64,000 nucleotides of DNA, taken from assembly GCA_965222975.1 (NCBI GenBank), contig CBDCVJ010000087.1, forward strand, positions 620,001 through 684,000, read 5' to 3'. The number at the start of each line of letters is the position of its first letter. The first letter of the stretch is position 1. Made by a program: the position numbers and the translations under genes. The notes beneath the pieces were generated by a model. The model was not told where the DNA came from. It did no database searches and saw only the letters and a list, made by a program, of their open reading frames with translations. The DNA is from UBA6168 sp965222975. GTDB lineage: Bacteria; Bacteroidota; Bacteroidia; Chitinophagales; Saprospiraceae. This document shows positions 20,223-28,845 of the stretch, one piece after another.

Positions 20223-21074
20223 ATGAAAAACCTGATTTATATATTGCCCATTATTTTTTTTATAGCATGTACAAAAAAAAATATCGACCCAAATATAGAA
20301 GAATGGCAGCCTTTATTTAATGGTAAAGACCTGAACAAGTGGGATATTAAAATAAAAGGATATGACCTGAACGACAATTTTGGAGAAACCTTTTACGTAG
20401 CAGATGGGGCAATGAAAGTAAAATACGACGCATATGATAATTTTAATGAAGATTTCGGCCATATATTTTACAAAGAAAAGTTTTCCCATTATAAATTAAA
20501 AATAGAATACCGCTTTACAGGCGACCAAGTGCCGGGCGGGCCTGGATGGGCATTTCGAAATAGTGGGGCCATGCTACATTGTCAATCAGCGGCAAGCATG
20601 CTTAAGGATCAGGATTTTCCGATATGTATTGAAGCGCAATTATTGGGCGGAAATGGAAAAGACGAGCGCACGACGGCCAACCTTTGCACACCTGGGTCAA
20701 ATGTTTTTATGGCTGATACATTATTTACGACCCACTGCATTAATTCTAATTCAAAAACTTATCATGGTGATCAATGGGTGTCGGTGGAGTTTCATGTATA
20801 TGGCGATTCGTTGGTTCAACACTATGTAGAAGGAGCAAAAGTATTGGAATATACAAAGCCCAAAATTGGAGGGGGAACCATCAATGGTTTCGATGAAAAA
20901 ATAAAAAAAGACGGACAGCCGCTGACGGAAGGATATATTGCTTTGCAGAGCGAGAGCCACCCAGTTGAATTTAGAAAAGTGGAATTATTGGATTTATGTG
21001 GGTGCATGGATGAAAAAGCCACGAATTATAAATCTTATTTTGTGAAATCCGATAATTCAAAATGCAAATACTGA
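20223..21074 (+). CDS. DUF1080 (3-keto-disaccharide hydrolase type) lipoprotein
   Basis: A 283-residue lipoprotein: signal peptide with lipobox IIFFIACTKK (C16). Residues about 25-260 match the DUF1080 jelly-roll fold, starting EWQPLFNGKDLNKWDIKIKG, with GWAFRNSGAMLHCQ and a closing GYIALQSESHPVEFRKVEL. DUF1080 proteins are surface or periplasmic carbohydrate-binding or hydrolysing proteins; some are 3-keto-glucoside hydrolases. The last 24 residues (GCMDEKATNYK...NSKCKY) resemble the short cysteine-bounded ATNY repeats of Bacteroidota surface proteins. No sugar-utilisation genes are adjacent. Confidence 0.85.
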   Translation: MKNLIYILPIIFFIACTKKNIDPNIEEWQPLFNGKDLNKWDIKIKGYDLNDNFGETFYVADGAMKVKYDAYDNFNEDFGHIFYKEKFSHYKLKIEYRFTGDQVPGGPGWAFRNSGAMLHCQSAASMLKDQDFPICIEAQLLGGNGKDERTTANLCTPGSNVFMADTLFTTHCINSNSKTYHGDQWVSVEFHVYGDSLVQHYVEGAKVLEYTKPKIGGGTINGFDEKIKKDGQPLTEGYIALQSESHPVEFRKVELLDLCGCMDEKATNYKSYFVKSDNSKCKY

Positions 21075-21091
21075 AAATATAAAAGCTTTAT

Positions 21092-21691
21092 TTAATTGTT
21101 TGAAAATCCGTTAGCTCCTGCACCTACGACTAAGCCTACAGCACCTGCCGTCGGCATTCCTCCCAAAAATGGATTGGGAAGCGCAGATCCTCCTCCTGTA
21201 GCTACAAGAGAACCAGCAACCCCAGTAAGCATCCCAGCAGCATCAGACAAGATAATATTACTCCAGAAACCTCTATATTGTACAGAACCATTGCACAAAT
21301 TGTCTAAAATATTCTGAAATTCAGAGTATTTGTTCAGTCCGCCGTATGTACTTCCCATCCATAGTTCTGTTGAATAGGTAGCCACATCCACCATGGCTCC
21401 AAAATACACTAGGTCATCTTGGTTCAGGCCCGTTTTATTTTGTTCATAATAATTGCAAATAGCATCTTGGATAACTGAGATTTGTTGGGAATAATCCAAC
21501 CCTTCCATTAAATTTACCAACCCTATCAGGATTGGGGTTAATGCAGTAGAAAAACTAAGACTACTAATGTGTTGTTCAAAATTAAAGTTTGAAGAGTTGT
21601 AAATGGATAAAAATGAAGCTAAATCCGTTGAATTCACAATTGATTTAAATTCGCCATAACATATACTCAAGAGGAGGCAATAACCACGCAA
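21092..21691 (-). CDS. Hypothetical protein with glycine-rich C terminus; start unclear
   Basis: An open frame of about 199 codons that begins at TTG; an upstream ATG at 21722 is out of frame and an in-frame TAA lies just before. The first ATG is at residue 63. The C-terminal 50 residues are glycine/alanine rich (GMLTGVAGSLVATGGGSALP, GAVGLVVGAGANG), like a glycine-zipper membrane segment. No family was recognised. Either it starts at TTG or the 5' end was damaged at the A7 run near 21692-21698. It is convergent with the DUF1080 gene and close behind the VOC gene. Confidence 0.5.
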   Translation of the reverse strand: MRGYCLLLSICYGEFKSIVNSTDLASFLSIYNSSNFNFEQHISSLSFSTALTPILIGLVNLMEGLDYSQQISVIQDAICNYYEQNKTGLNQDDLVYFGAMVDVATYSTELWMGSTYGGLNKYSEFQNILDNLCNGSVQYRGFWSNIILSDAAGMLTGVAGSLVATGGGSALPNPFLGGMPTAGAVGLVVGAGANGFSNN

Positions 21692-21718
21692 TTTTTTTGT
21701 TGGAAGGTGTCGTATTTA

Positions 21719-22132
21719 TCATTTTGCAAATATTTGCCCAAAGTCCCCGAACGATTTGAACTCAATGGCATTGCCGCTGGGGTCGAGGAAAAACATGGTA
21801 GCCTGCTCGCCAGCCTCGCCTTTGAAACGGGTATATGGTTCGATGACAAATTCGATCCCAGCTTCTGTTAATTTTTCTGCAAGTTCCTCCCATTCGCTCA
21901 TTTCGAGGATAGCACCAAAATGCTTGACGGGAACGTTTTTTCCATCAACATGATTGGTCGGAGCTTCTTTATTGTCAGAGTCCACTAAGTGAGCGGTGAT
22001 CTGGTTGCCCCAAAAATTGAAGTCTATCCAACGGTCGGAAGTTCGGCCAATCGGGCAGCCAAGGAGGCTGTGGTAAAAGTCAGAGGTTTTTTCAAGGTCG
22101 GTGACAGGAAAGGCTAAGTGAAATGGTTGCAT
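21719..22132 (-). CDS. VOC (glyoxalase/bleomycin-resistance) family protein
   Basis: 137 residues, the usual size of a single VOC domain pair. It starts MQPFHLAFPVTDLEKTSDFYHSLLG and ends MFFLDPSGNAIEFKSF, the two beta-alpha-beta-beta-beta modules with likely metal ligands His5 and the glutamate in IEFK. The start at 22132 is preferred because a longer frame from 22222 adds 30 residues of non-domain sequence. The substrate is unknown; the sequence looks like the glyoxalase-type dioxygenase-fold proteins common in Bacteroidota. Confidence 0.85.
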   Translation of the reverse strand: MQPFHLAFPVTDLEKTSDFYHSLLGCPIGRTSDRWIDFNFWGNQITAHLVDSDNKEAPTNHVDGKNVPVKHFGAILEMSEWEELAEKLTEAGIEFVIEPYTRFKGEAGEQATMFFLDPSGNAIEFKSFGDFGQIFAK

Positions 22133-22177
22133 GATGAAATTTTGATCAATTTTACAGAAACAAAACAAATTATGTGG

Positions 22178-22212
22178 AGGGCAACGCTGGTTGGAGAGTT
22201 GCCCGTTTTTTT
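22178..22212. terminator. Hairpin with T-run on the plus strand
   Basis: GGGCAAC...GTTGCCC stem with a following run of eight T on the plus strand. Both flanking genes run on the minus strand, where the hairpin would lie in the leader of the VOC gene. Confidence 0.4.
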
Positions 22213-22231
22213 TCATTTTCATTGAATCCCT

Positions 22232-23071
22232 CTAATGCTCATCATCATTAATCATCTCGCCACAGTATTTACAATAAGTAGCGTCATCGTCGTGCCCCTC
22301 TTTAGAACAGTAACGGCAAGCCTGTGTATTGTCCTGGCTTTTTTGTGAACTGAACAGTTCCACGGAAACGATACCAGTCGGAACGGCAATAACGGCGTAA
22401 CCGAGCATCATGACCATTGCTGAAAGAAAACGGCCAAAATCGGTTTCAGGTGCGATGTCACCGTACCCTACTGTTGTGAGTGTTACAATGGCCCAATAAA
22501 CAGATTGAGGAATACTTGAAAAACCAGTGTCCGGTTGCCCACCTTCCACGATGTACATGACCGAGCCGATGATTGTTACCATCAGCAGTACAACGACCAT
22601 GAAAACAGAAATCTTATAACGACTGGCTTTTAAGGCCCGAACCAATTGGCGGCCTTCCGACAGGAAATGCCATAATTTGAAAATCCTGAAAACCCGAATC
22701 AACCGGAGGATACGGATGACCAGCAAAGACTGCGCACCGATGATAAAAACACTTAAATAAGTAGGCAAAATGGCTAATAGGTCAATGATTCCAAAAAAGC
22801 TTTTAGCGTATTTCCATGGTCGGTACACACAATACAAACGCAGTATATATTCTATGGTGAATATGATTGTAAATATCCATTCGAGGACGTAAAAAAAACC
22901 AAAATACTTATCGTGCAATGATGGCACTGTTTCCAACATCACCACGACCACGCTGAGGATAATGATAATCATCAGCACCACGTCAAACCGCTTGCCCCAC
23001 TTGGTGTCTGCCTCAAAAATGAGTTCGTGGATTTTTTCTTTTATGGGATGATATTCTTTGCTATAGGCCAT
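22232..23071 (-). CDS. Voltage-gated potassium channel with C-terminal zinc ribbon
   Basis: About 279 residues with six transmembrane helices. The S4 voltage sensor shows regularly spaced arginines (VIRILRLIRVFRIFKLW), and the pore loop holds the potassium filter TLTTVGYGD. Such Kv-type channels conduct K+ across the inner membrane in response to voltage. After S6 (VIAVPTGIVSVEL) the protein ends with a small zinc-ribbon CRYCSKEG...YCKYCGEM, two CxxC pairs. The ATG at 23071 is chosen because upstream sequence to 23134 looks like non-coding leader. Confidence 0.92.
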   Translation of the reverse strand: MAYSKEYHPIKEKIHELIFEADTKWGKRFDVVLMIIIILSVVVVMLETVPSLHDKYFGFFYVLEWIFTIIFTIEYILRLYCVYRPWKYAKSFFGIIDLLAILPTYLSVFIIGAQSLLVIRILRLIRVFRIFKLWHFLSEGRQLVRALKASRYKISVFMVVVLLMVTIIGSVMYIVEGGQPDTGFSSIPQSVYWAIVTLTTVGYGDIAPETDFGRFLSAMVMMLGYAVIAVPTGIVSVELFSSQKSQDNTQACRYCSKEGHDDDATYCKYCGEMINDDEH

Positions 23072-23518
23072 GTGAACCGTTATTATTTGAGAGGGCGAAT
23101 TTCTGAAAAAAAAAGGAGGTGTGGGAGATGACAAAAGTTAGGGGTGTGCACAGTTGTTTCGTATATCCCTGATTTTTATGGTGCATTTTGCAAGCCAAAC
23201 AATGGGTCAACTGATTTAAAGTATAAAAATTGCCATTATTCTCTTTACCTCAAATATTCTCTTTACCTCAAACTTGCAACCACTGCACCAGCGATAGTGG
23301 AGTGATGATCAATAGCAAAATGGGTTAAAAAATCTAAAGCGCTATATCAATTTTCATAAAACTTGCGTTAAGTAGCCGTGCCGTGGAATTGGCACTAAAT
23401 TTAATCGACTCCCTATTTTCCCGCTGCTTTGGACACCATTATTTTTTACTAAAAACTATTGATTAACTTTGCCCCCCAATTGAGAATACCTAATCCCGAT
23501 TATCTAATTACATATCCA
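23072..23518. other. Divergent intergenic region with 18-bp tandem repeat
   Basis: About 450 bases between divergent genes. Two perfect tandem units TATTCTCTTTACCTCAAA lie at 23237-23254 and 23255-23272, a possible regulator-binding site. A TAACTTTG box (23464-23471) fits the -7 consensus for the plus-strand gene, without a matching -33 TTG. Confidence 0.45.
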
Positions 23519-24373
23519 ATGACCTTTCTTAAAAAGAATTTACTCCTTTGTTTTATACTGTTTTCCAGCACGGCCATGCAGGCCCAAGAAGGCCTCGAAG
23601 TAGGAGGGTGGCTGGGCATCACCAATTACTTTGGCGACCTGAATACCAACCTGCGACTGAACCGGATCGGCCCTGCCGGAGGGGTAGGCTTTCGTTACAA
23701 CTTCAACGAGCGCCTTGCTGTAAAGCTATCAGTCAATGCGGGCGTGGTCGAAGCGTATGATTCCGATTCCCCCAACATTTACGAACGTGCCCGCAACCTG
23801 CATTTCAGATCACAAGTGGCCGATGCGGGATTGCAATTGGGCTTCAACTTCTTGCCATACGTACATGGCAGCCAAGACGAAAACTGGACACCTTACCTCT
23901 TTCTGGGCATGGGCGTCAGCTATTTCAACCCCAAAGCAAAAATGGATGGCGATTGGCATGAACTGCGTCCTCTCGGTACAGAAGGGCAGTTTAAGGGCGA
24001 AGAATATTACACCGTGTCTGGCGGTTGGGTGTATGGGGCCGGCTTTAAGATAGACCTCAGCTACGAGTGGAGCCTGAACATAGACATCAGTGCCCGTCGC
24101 CTCTTCTCCGATTACCTCGACGACGTGAGCGGCACTTATCCCGACCCAGATAACGTGGAAGACCTACGGGAAGAATTTGCGACGCGCTTCATTGACCGCT
24201 CGGGAGAGCTTTTTGCTGAAGACCCCGATTTTTTTACCCGCAACAGCCTTGAATTCCCAATAGGGGAGGAGGGGCGTCAACGTGGTAATTCTGGGGACAA
24301 TGACACCTATGTTTATTTTGGCATCGGTATCTATTATTATTTTGGGGATTTGAAATGCCCGTATGAGAAGTGA
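23519..24373 (+). CDS. Outer-membrane barrel protein, PorG-like (DUF6089 type)
   Basis: About 284 residues. The start at ATG 23519 gives a good signal peptide (LLLCFILFSSTAMQAQ). The mature part begins EVGGWLGITNYFGDLNTN and shows alternating strands, ending in YVYFGIGIYYYFGDLKCPY. The segment SLNIDISARRLFSDYLDDVSGTY is typical of the DUF6089 group that includes T9SS protein PorG. PorG is an outer-membrane part of the T9SS machine. Assignment is from motif resemblance; it is not next to other core T9SS genes here. Confidence 0.78.
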   Translation: MTFLKKNLLLCFILFSSTAMQAQEGLEVGGWLGITNYFGDLNTNLRLNRIGPAGGVGFRYNFNERLAVKLSVNAGVVEAYDSDSPNIYERARNLHFRSQVADAGLQLGFNFLPYVHGSQDENWTPYLFLGMGVSYFNPKAKMDGDWHELRPLGTEGQFKGEEYYTVSGGWVYGAGFKIDLSYEWSLNIDISARRLFSDYLDDVSGTYPDPDNVEDLREEFATRFIDRSGELFAEDPDFFTRNSLEFPIGEEGRQRGNSGDNDTYVYFGIGIYYYFGDLKCPYEK

Positions 24374-24411
24374 CGTAGTATATTGGTAATTAGTGGATTG
24401 ATATATTGGGC

Positions 24412-24450
24412 AAAAAATGCTGGATGGATTTTTCCATCCAGCATTTTTTT
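24412..24450. terminator. Bidirectional terminator between convergent genes
   Basis: AAAAAATGCTGGATGGA / TCCATCCAGCATTTTTTT around a four-base loop, with A- and T-runs, between the PorG-like gene and the LytTR gene. Confidence 0.85.
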
Positions 24451-24523
24451 TATTATTTAGTAATGCTCAAAAAATCACTTCCCCTTTTACCGCCTACGAA
24501 ATCGGGAACTTATTTTTTTACCG

Positions 24524-25219
24524 CTACTTAATAAACCGATTGATGAAACTGTCCTTATATGCTCTTCCAATTGGAACAATCACTTCTTTAGTTAAATAAA
24601 TCTGGTTGCCAGCTATCTTCTCAATTTTTGAGGTGTTGATTATGAACGATTTGTGTATCCTGACAAACTGATTAGGGTCAAGGTTTTCCAGCCAATACCG
24701 AAGTGGCTCAGAGGATAAATGCTTTTTTTGAGGAATAAGTATTTCCGTATAATCTGCATCCGATTTTATGTATATAATATCAGCTATTTTAATTTTTACA
24801 AACTCGTAACCCGTTTTTATAAATAATTCTTTACGGGCATTATCCCCATTTTCTTTTTGCAAATGAGGTTGCTTTTTTGCAGGCACTTTTGAAACGGCTT
24901 TTACGAACCTCTGAAAAGAGAAAGGCTTTAATAAATAATCTACTACGTTAAATTCATAACTCTCCAGCGCATAATCGGGAAAGGCAGTTGTTAAAATAAT
25001 ATGTGGAGAATTGGGTGTGGTCTTTAAAAAATCAATCCCCGATATTTTGGGCAGATGAATATCCAAAAAAATTAAATCTACTTCTTCTGTTTTTAGAAAT
25101 TCCATTGCCTGAATCGCATCTGAAAAAGTGGCTTTCAGATGTAAAGACCCAATATCGTCAATGTATTTTTTCAAAATACGCTGTGCAGGCGGTTGGTCTT
25201 CTATAATGATGCAATTCAT
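24524..25219 (-). CDS. LytTR-family response regulator
   Basis: A 231-residue two-domain regulator. The receiver domain (1-115) has acidic residues E7/D8 and the phospho-acceptor aspartate D53 in LIFLDIHLPKISG, with the conserved lysine in LLKPFSFQRF. The LytTR DNA-binding domain (about 130-231) has IIYIKSDADYTEIL and FVRIHKSFIINTSKI. It is phosphorylated by the overlapping upstream kinase (four-base overlap) and binds DNA as a beta-strand-based dimer. The divergent receptor gene at 26449 is a plausible target (inference). Confidence 0.93.
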   Translation of the reverse strand: MNCIIIEDQPPAQRILKKYIDDIGSLHLKATFSDAIQAMEFLKTEEVDLIFLDIHLPKISGIDFLKTTPNSPHIILTTAFPDYALESYEFNVVDYLLKPFSFQRFVKAVSKVPAKKQPHLQKENGDNARKELFIKTGYEFVKIKIADIIYIKSDADYTEILIPQKKHLSSEPLRYWLENLDPNQFVRIHKSFIINTSKIEKIAGNQIYLTKEVIVPIGRAYKDSFINRFIK

Positions 25220-26247
25220 CCTTCGGAAGATTTGTTAAGTTGCATAGATAAACGAACTTCGTATTGGTTTTCTTTTTCTAAAATATTTAATTCATGGGCG
25301 CTGGGATACAATAATTGCAGGCGTTTTTTGACATTTTCCAATCCAATGCCTTGCGTCAGTTTTTTTGTGTTGGCAGTAGGTTGAAAATTATTTTTGCAAA
25401 TAAATTCCAACCTCCCTTCACCCGCTATTTTAATTTCGATGTCAATAATAATATTTTCGGACTGGCTCGCCTGACTGTGTTTAAATGCATTTTCAATAAA
25501 GACAATTAATATCAGCGGAGCAATTTGATAGCCAAGCTGAATATTTTCAGTTTTAAAATTAACTGCTCCCCTTTCCTCAATCTGCAATTCGCTGAGCCGG
25601 GTAAAGTTTTCCAATTGCTTTAATTCTTTAGAAAGGGTCACATATTTTTCCTTGCACTCATACAACATGTATCGCAATACAGAACTCAGCTCTAAAATAA
25701 TGGTTGGCGTTTTCGGGGATTTTTCAATAGCATAAGAATATAAGTTGTTCAGATTGTTGAATAAAAAATGTGGGTTGATCTGCGATTTTAAAAATTGCAA
25801 TTCACTTTCTTTTATGGTGGCTTTTAGTTCGTCCACTTCCCGCTGCTTTCCCAATGCGTCCCACGCAAATTTGAACCCTGACAAAATGACGATTACGGGC
25901 ATGACCTGAGATAAGGTGAACATCACCCCCCCAAAAGATTGCGCCCTGTCATCTGGAAAATAAATGGGTTCCAATATCAATTCTTCGATAAATATAACAC
26001 CTGTAAAAACAACCATTACAAGAGCGAAAAATTGGAAGTGCTTTTTTCGATAAAGAAAGCGAGGTAGTAAAATATAGTTGATTAAAAAAGCAGCCACTAC
26101 ATAATTCAGAAAAAAAACTACTTTATATAAATCTATAAGAGGATGTCTTCGCTCAAACGAGTAAAAAACAAACACCAACAGATGCAAAGCGATTTGAAAA
26201 ATCAATTCTCTTGAAGAGAACTTCCCTGTTTGTTTGTTGCCGATCAT
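25216..26247 (-). CDS. LytS-type sensor histidine kinase
   Basis: A 343-residue membrane kinase. About four transmembrane helices occupy residues 14-125. The His_kinase motif QFLKSQINPHFLFNNLNNLY holds the phospho-acceptor H160, and the ATPase region shows FIENAFKHS and GIGLENVKKRL. No large sensor domain is present, so the signal is probably sensed in the membrane. It overlaps the LytTR regulator by four bases, forming a two-gene operon on the minus strand. Confidence 0.92.
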   Translation of the reverse strand: MIGNKQTGKFSSRELIFQIALHLLVFVFYSFERRHPLIDLYKVVFFLNYVVAAFLINYILLPRFLYRKKHFQFFALVMVVFTGVIFIEELILEPIYFPDDRAQSFGGVMFTLSQVMPVIVILSGFKFAWDALGKQREVDELKATIKESELQFLKSQINPHFLFNNLNNLYSYAIEKSPKTPTIILELSSVLRYMLYECKEKYVTLSKELKQLENFTRLSELQIEERGAVNFKTENIQLGYQIAPLILIVFIENAFKHSQASQSENIIIDIEIKIAGEGRLEFICKNNFQPTANTKKLTQGIGLENVKKRLQLLYPSAHELNILEKENQYEVRLSMQLNKSSEG

Positions 26248-26448
26248 GCACCAAAATTAGCGGTTAAACTGGCATGGTTATAAAATAAACCTGCCAACAA
26301 CCGATTTCATCCTCTCAACAACATCTCCCTGCTCTTGATTTTGAAACGCTGTCGTTTACAGGCCAACTACTGCCGTTCAAAGAAACTATTTTTTCATTTG
26401 GCAAAAGCCTTGCTTCTTTGTGCTAATAATCCACTTAATATTTAAATC

Positions 26449-28833
26449 ATGAAAGTTAAACTTATAAATATAGTGTTGTGCATTTGTTTTACTTTTCTTT
26501 CCAATAGCCTGTTCGCCCAAAAAACGAACCTAGAGATTAAAGGAACTGTATTGGAAAGCAATGGCCAAAAGCCCATCGAATTTGCCACTGTGATGATAGC
26601 GGATAAGAACACTCAGAAAGCCATCACGGGGGTTACAACGGAATTGGACGGCACTTTCAGCGTATATACTGATTCGCCCGATTTTTATGTAGAAATCAGT
26701 TTTATTGGATTTGTTTCTCAAACCATAAAAGACATTCCAATAGTAGGAAGCATAGCAGACTTGGGAACCATTTTACTTTCAGAAAATAGCGAAGTACTGG
26801 ATGAAGTGATTGTTCGGGCAGAAAAATCAACGACAGAATTCAAACTGGACAAGCGTGTTTTTAATGTCGGAAAGGATTTGGCAAGCACGGGGGCAAGTGC
26901 ACTGGATGTATTGAATAATGTGCCATCCGTCAATGTAAATATCGAAGGACAAATCAGTTTGCGGGGCAGTACGGGGGTACAAATTCTCATTAATGGCAAA
27001 CCTACCATATTGGCCAGCGACGAAGGAAATGCACTCGGCACTATTACGGCAGAAATGATTGAAAAAATCGAGGTGATCACTAATCCATCTGCCAAATACG
27101 AGGCGGAAGGCACATCTGGCATTATCAACATCGTGATCAAAAAAGAAGAAAGGGAAGGCATCAATGGCTCGGTCTCTGTCAATACGGGAACTCCCCACAA
27201 CCACAGTGTTGGGCTGAGCTTGAACCGGCGTACAGAGAAATTCAACCTGTTCAGCCAGCTGGGCGTAGGCTATAGGGAGTTGCCGAGGGATAGAAGAAAT
27301 ATCAACCGGGATTTAACGAGCAATACTACTGTTTACAGCGACGGGACAGAATATCGAAATGAGACTTTTTACAATGTAATATTAGGTACGGATTACCATA
27401 TCAACAAGTACAATGTATTGACCCTCTCCGGGCATTTTGCTTACGAGGTGGAAGACCAACCTTCCCGTACCAATTTTAGTATAGCCGACAACACAGGAGC
27501 AATACCCTCAGAATGGTACCGGGAGGAAACGACCGAAGCGACCAACCCTAAATACCAGTATGAACTGAATTATAAAAAGGACTTTTCCGACCACAAGGAG
27601 CATGACCTGGTGTTCAGCGCATTGGGCAATTTCTTTGGCAAAGACCAATCATCGGAATTTAAAAATATAAATATCACAGGTGATGACGCCGCCAACGACC
27701 AGCAGACCAGGACCAACTTTAAAGAGGCGAAATACACTTTTAAACTGGACTATACCAAGCCGTTTTCTGAAAAATGGACTATAGAAACAGGGGCACAATA
27801 TCTTTTGAACAATGTGAGCAATGACTATGCGGTCAATGATTTATTAAATGATGTCTGGGTAGAAAATGCAGGCTTGACCAATATTTTTGAATACGACCAA
27901 AAAGTGTTGGGCGTGTATGGAACGGGAGCTTACGAAGATGATAAATGGGGTATAAAATTAGGCATGCGAATAGAAAATACCGACTTGAATACGCTTCTGG
28001 TCAATACCGACCAAACGAATAATCAAAACTTTACCAATCTATTCCCAAGCATCCATACTTCTTATAAACTCTCTGAAAAATTTTCTTTTCAAGCTGGTTA
28101 TTCCCGCCGGATTTTCCGGCCAAGGCTTTGGGATTTAAATCCTTTTTTCAATATTAGAAACAATTTCAGCGTCCGCACCGGAAACCCCAACCTGTTGCCT
28201 GAATACACCGACTCTTACGAGGTGGCAGGTATTTACATTTTTGGGAAAACCTCCTTGAATTTTGGTATCTACTATCGCTACACCACCGATGTCGTAGAAC
28301 GGATATCCACTTTTGAAAATAATGTCAACACTTTCAAACCTTTGAACATTGGTACCAACCGGGCTACAGGCATTGAAATAAACGGTAAGTACAGCCCCAA
28401 TAAATGGTTGTCCGTTAATGGTGATTTCAACTACAATTATTTCAATCGCCAAGGATCGTTGGAAGCTACCTCCTTTGATTTTTCTGCCGACCAATGGTCT
28501 ACCAAGATGACGGCCAAAATCAAATTGCCCGCACAAATAGATTTTGAAGCTACTGGGCGCTACCAATCTAAATACAAGACCGTCCAGAGTGAAGTGTCCG
28601 ATAACCTGTATGCGGACTTGGGCGTGCGAAAAAAAATATTAAAAGGCAAAGGGGTTTTTAATTTTAGTGTTCGGGACGTTTTCGCTTCCCGGATCAGGGA
28701 AAGTATAACCAATCAAACCAATTTTTATTTGTACGACTGGAGCAAGCGGGGGCGGTTTGTCACCTTAGGCTTCAGCTATGGCTTTGGAAAAGGAGAGGCC
28801 ATGGAATATTCGGGGCAGAGAAGGCGTCATTAA
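26449..28833 (+). CDS. TonB-dependent-receptor-like outer-membrane barrel protein
   Basis: A 794-residue outer-membrane protein with signal peptide (ending SLFAQ). Residues about 28-120 form a carboxypeptidase-regulatory-like domain (EIKGTVLESNGQKPIEFAT). Residues about 125-230 form a plug domain (VLNNVPSVNVNIEGQISLRG, IEKIEVITNPSAKYEAEG). The rest is a large barrel of the outer-membrane beta-barrel family type. It probably imports or exports a ligand with TonB energy; the ligand is unknown. It is divergent from the LytS/LytTR genes and only 12 bases before the hydrolase gene, so they are probably co-transcribed. Confidence 0.92.
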   Translation: MKVKLINIVLCICFTFLSNSLFAQKTNLEIKGTVLESNGQKPIEFATVMIADKNTQKAITGVTTELDGTFSVYTDSPDFYVEISFIGFVSQTIKDIPIVGSIADLGTILLSENSEVLDEVIVRAEKSTTEFKLDKRVFNVGKDLASTGASALDVLNNVPSVNVNIEGQISLRGSTGVQILINGKPTILASDEGNALGTITAEMIEKIEVITNPSAKYEAEGTSGIINIVIKKEEREGINGSVSVNTGTPHNHSVGLSLNRRTEKFNLFSQLGVGYRELPRDRRNINRDLTSNTTVYSDGTEYRNETFYNVILGTDYHINKYNVLTLSGHFAYEVEDQPSRTNFSIADNTGAIPSEWYREETTEATNPKYQYELNYKKDFSDHKEHDLVFSALGNFFGKDQSSEFKNINITGDDAANDQQTRTNFKEAKYTFKLDYTKPFSEKWTIETGAQYLLNNVSNDYAVNDLLNDVWVENAGLTNIFEYDQKVLGVYGTGAYEDDKWGIKLGMRIENTDLNTLLVNTDQTNNQNFTNLFPSIHTSYKLSEKFSFQAGYSRRIFRPRLWDLNPFFNIRNNFSVRTGNPNLLPEYTDSYEVAGIYIFGKTSLNFGIYYRYTTDVVERISTFENNVNTFKPLNIGTNRATGIEINGKYSPNKWLSVNGDFNYNYFNRQGSLEATSFDFSADQWSTKMTAKIKLPAQIDFEATGRYQSKYKTVQSEVSDNLYADLGVRKKILKGKGVFNFSVRDVFASRIRESITNQTNFYLYDWSKRGRFVTLGFSYGFGKGEAMEYSGQRRRH

Positions 28834-28845
28834 AATCAACATAAA

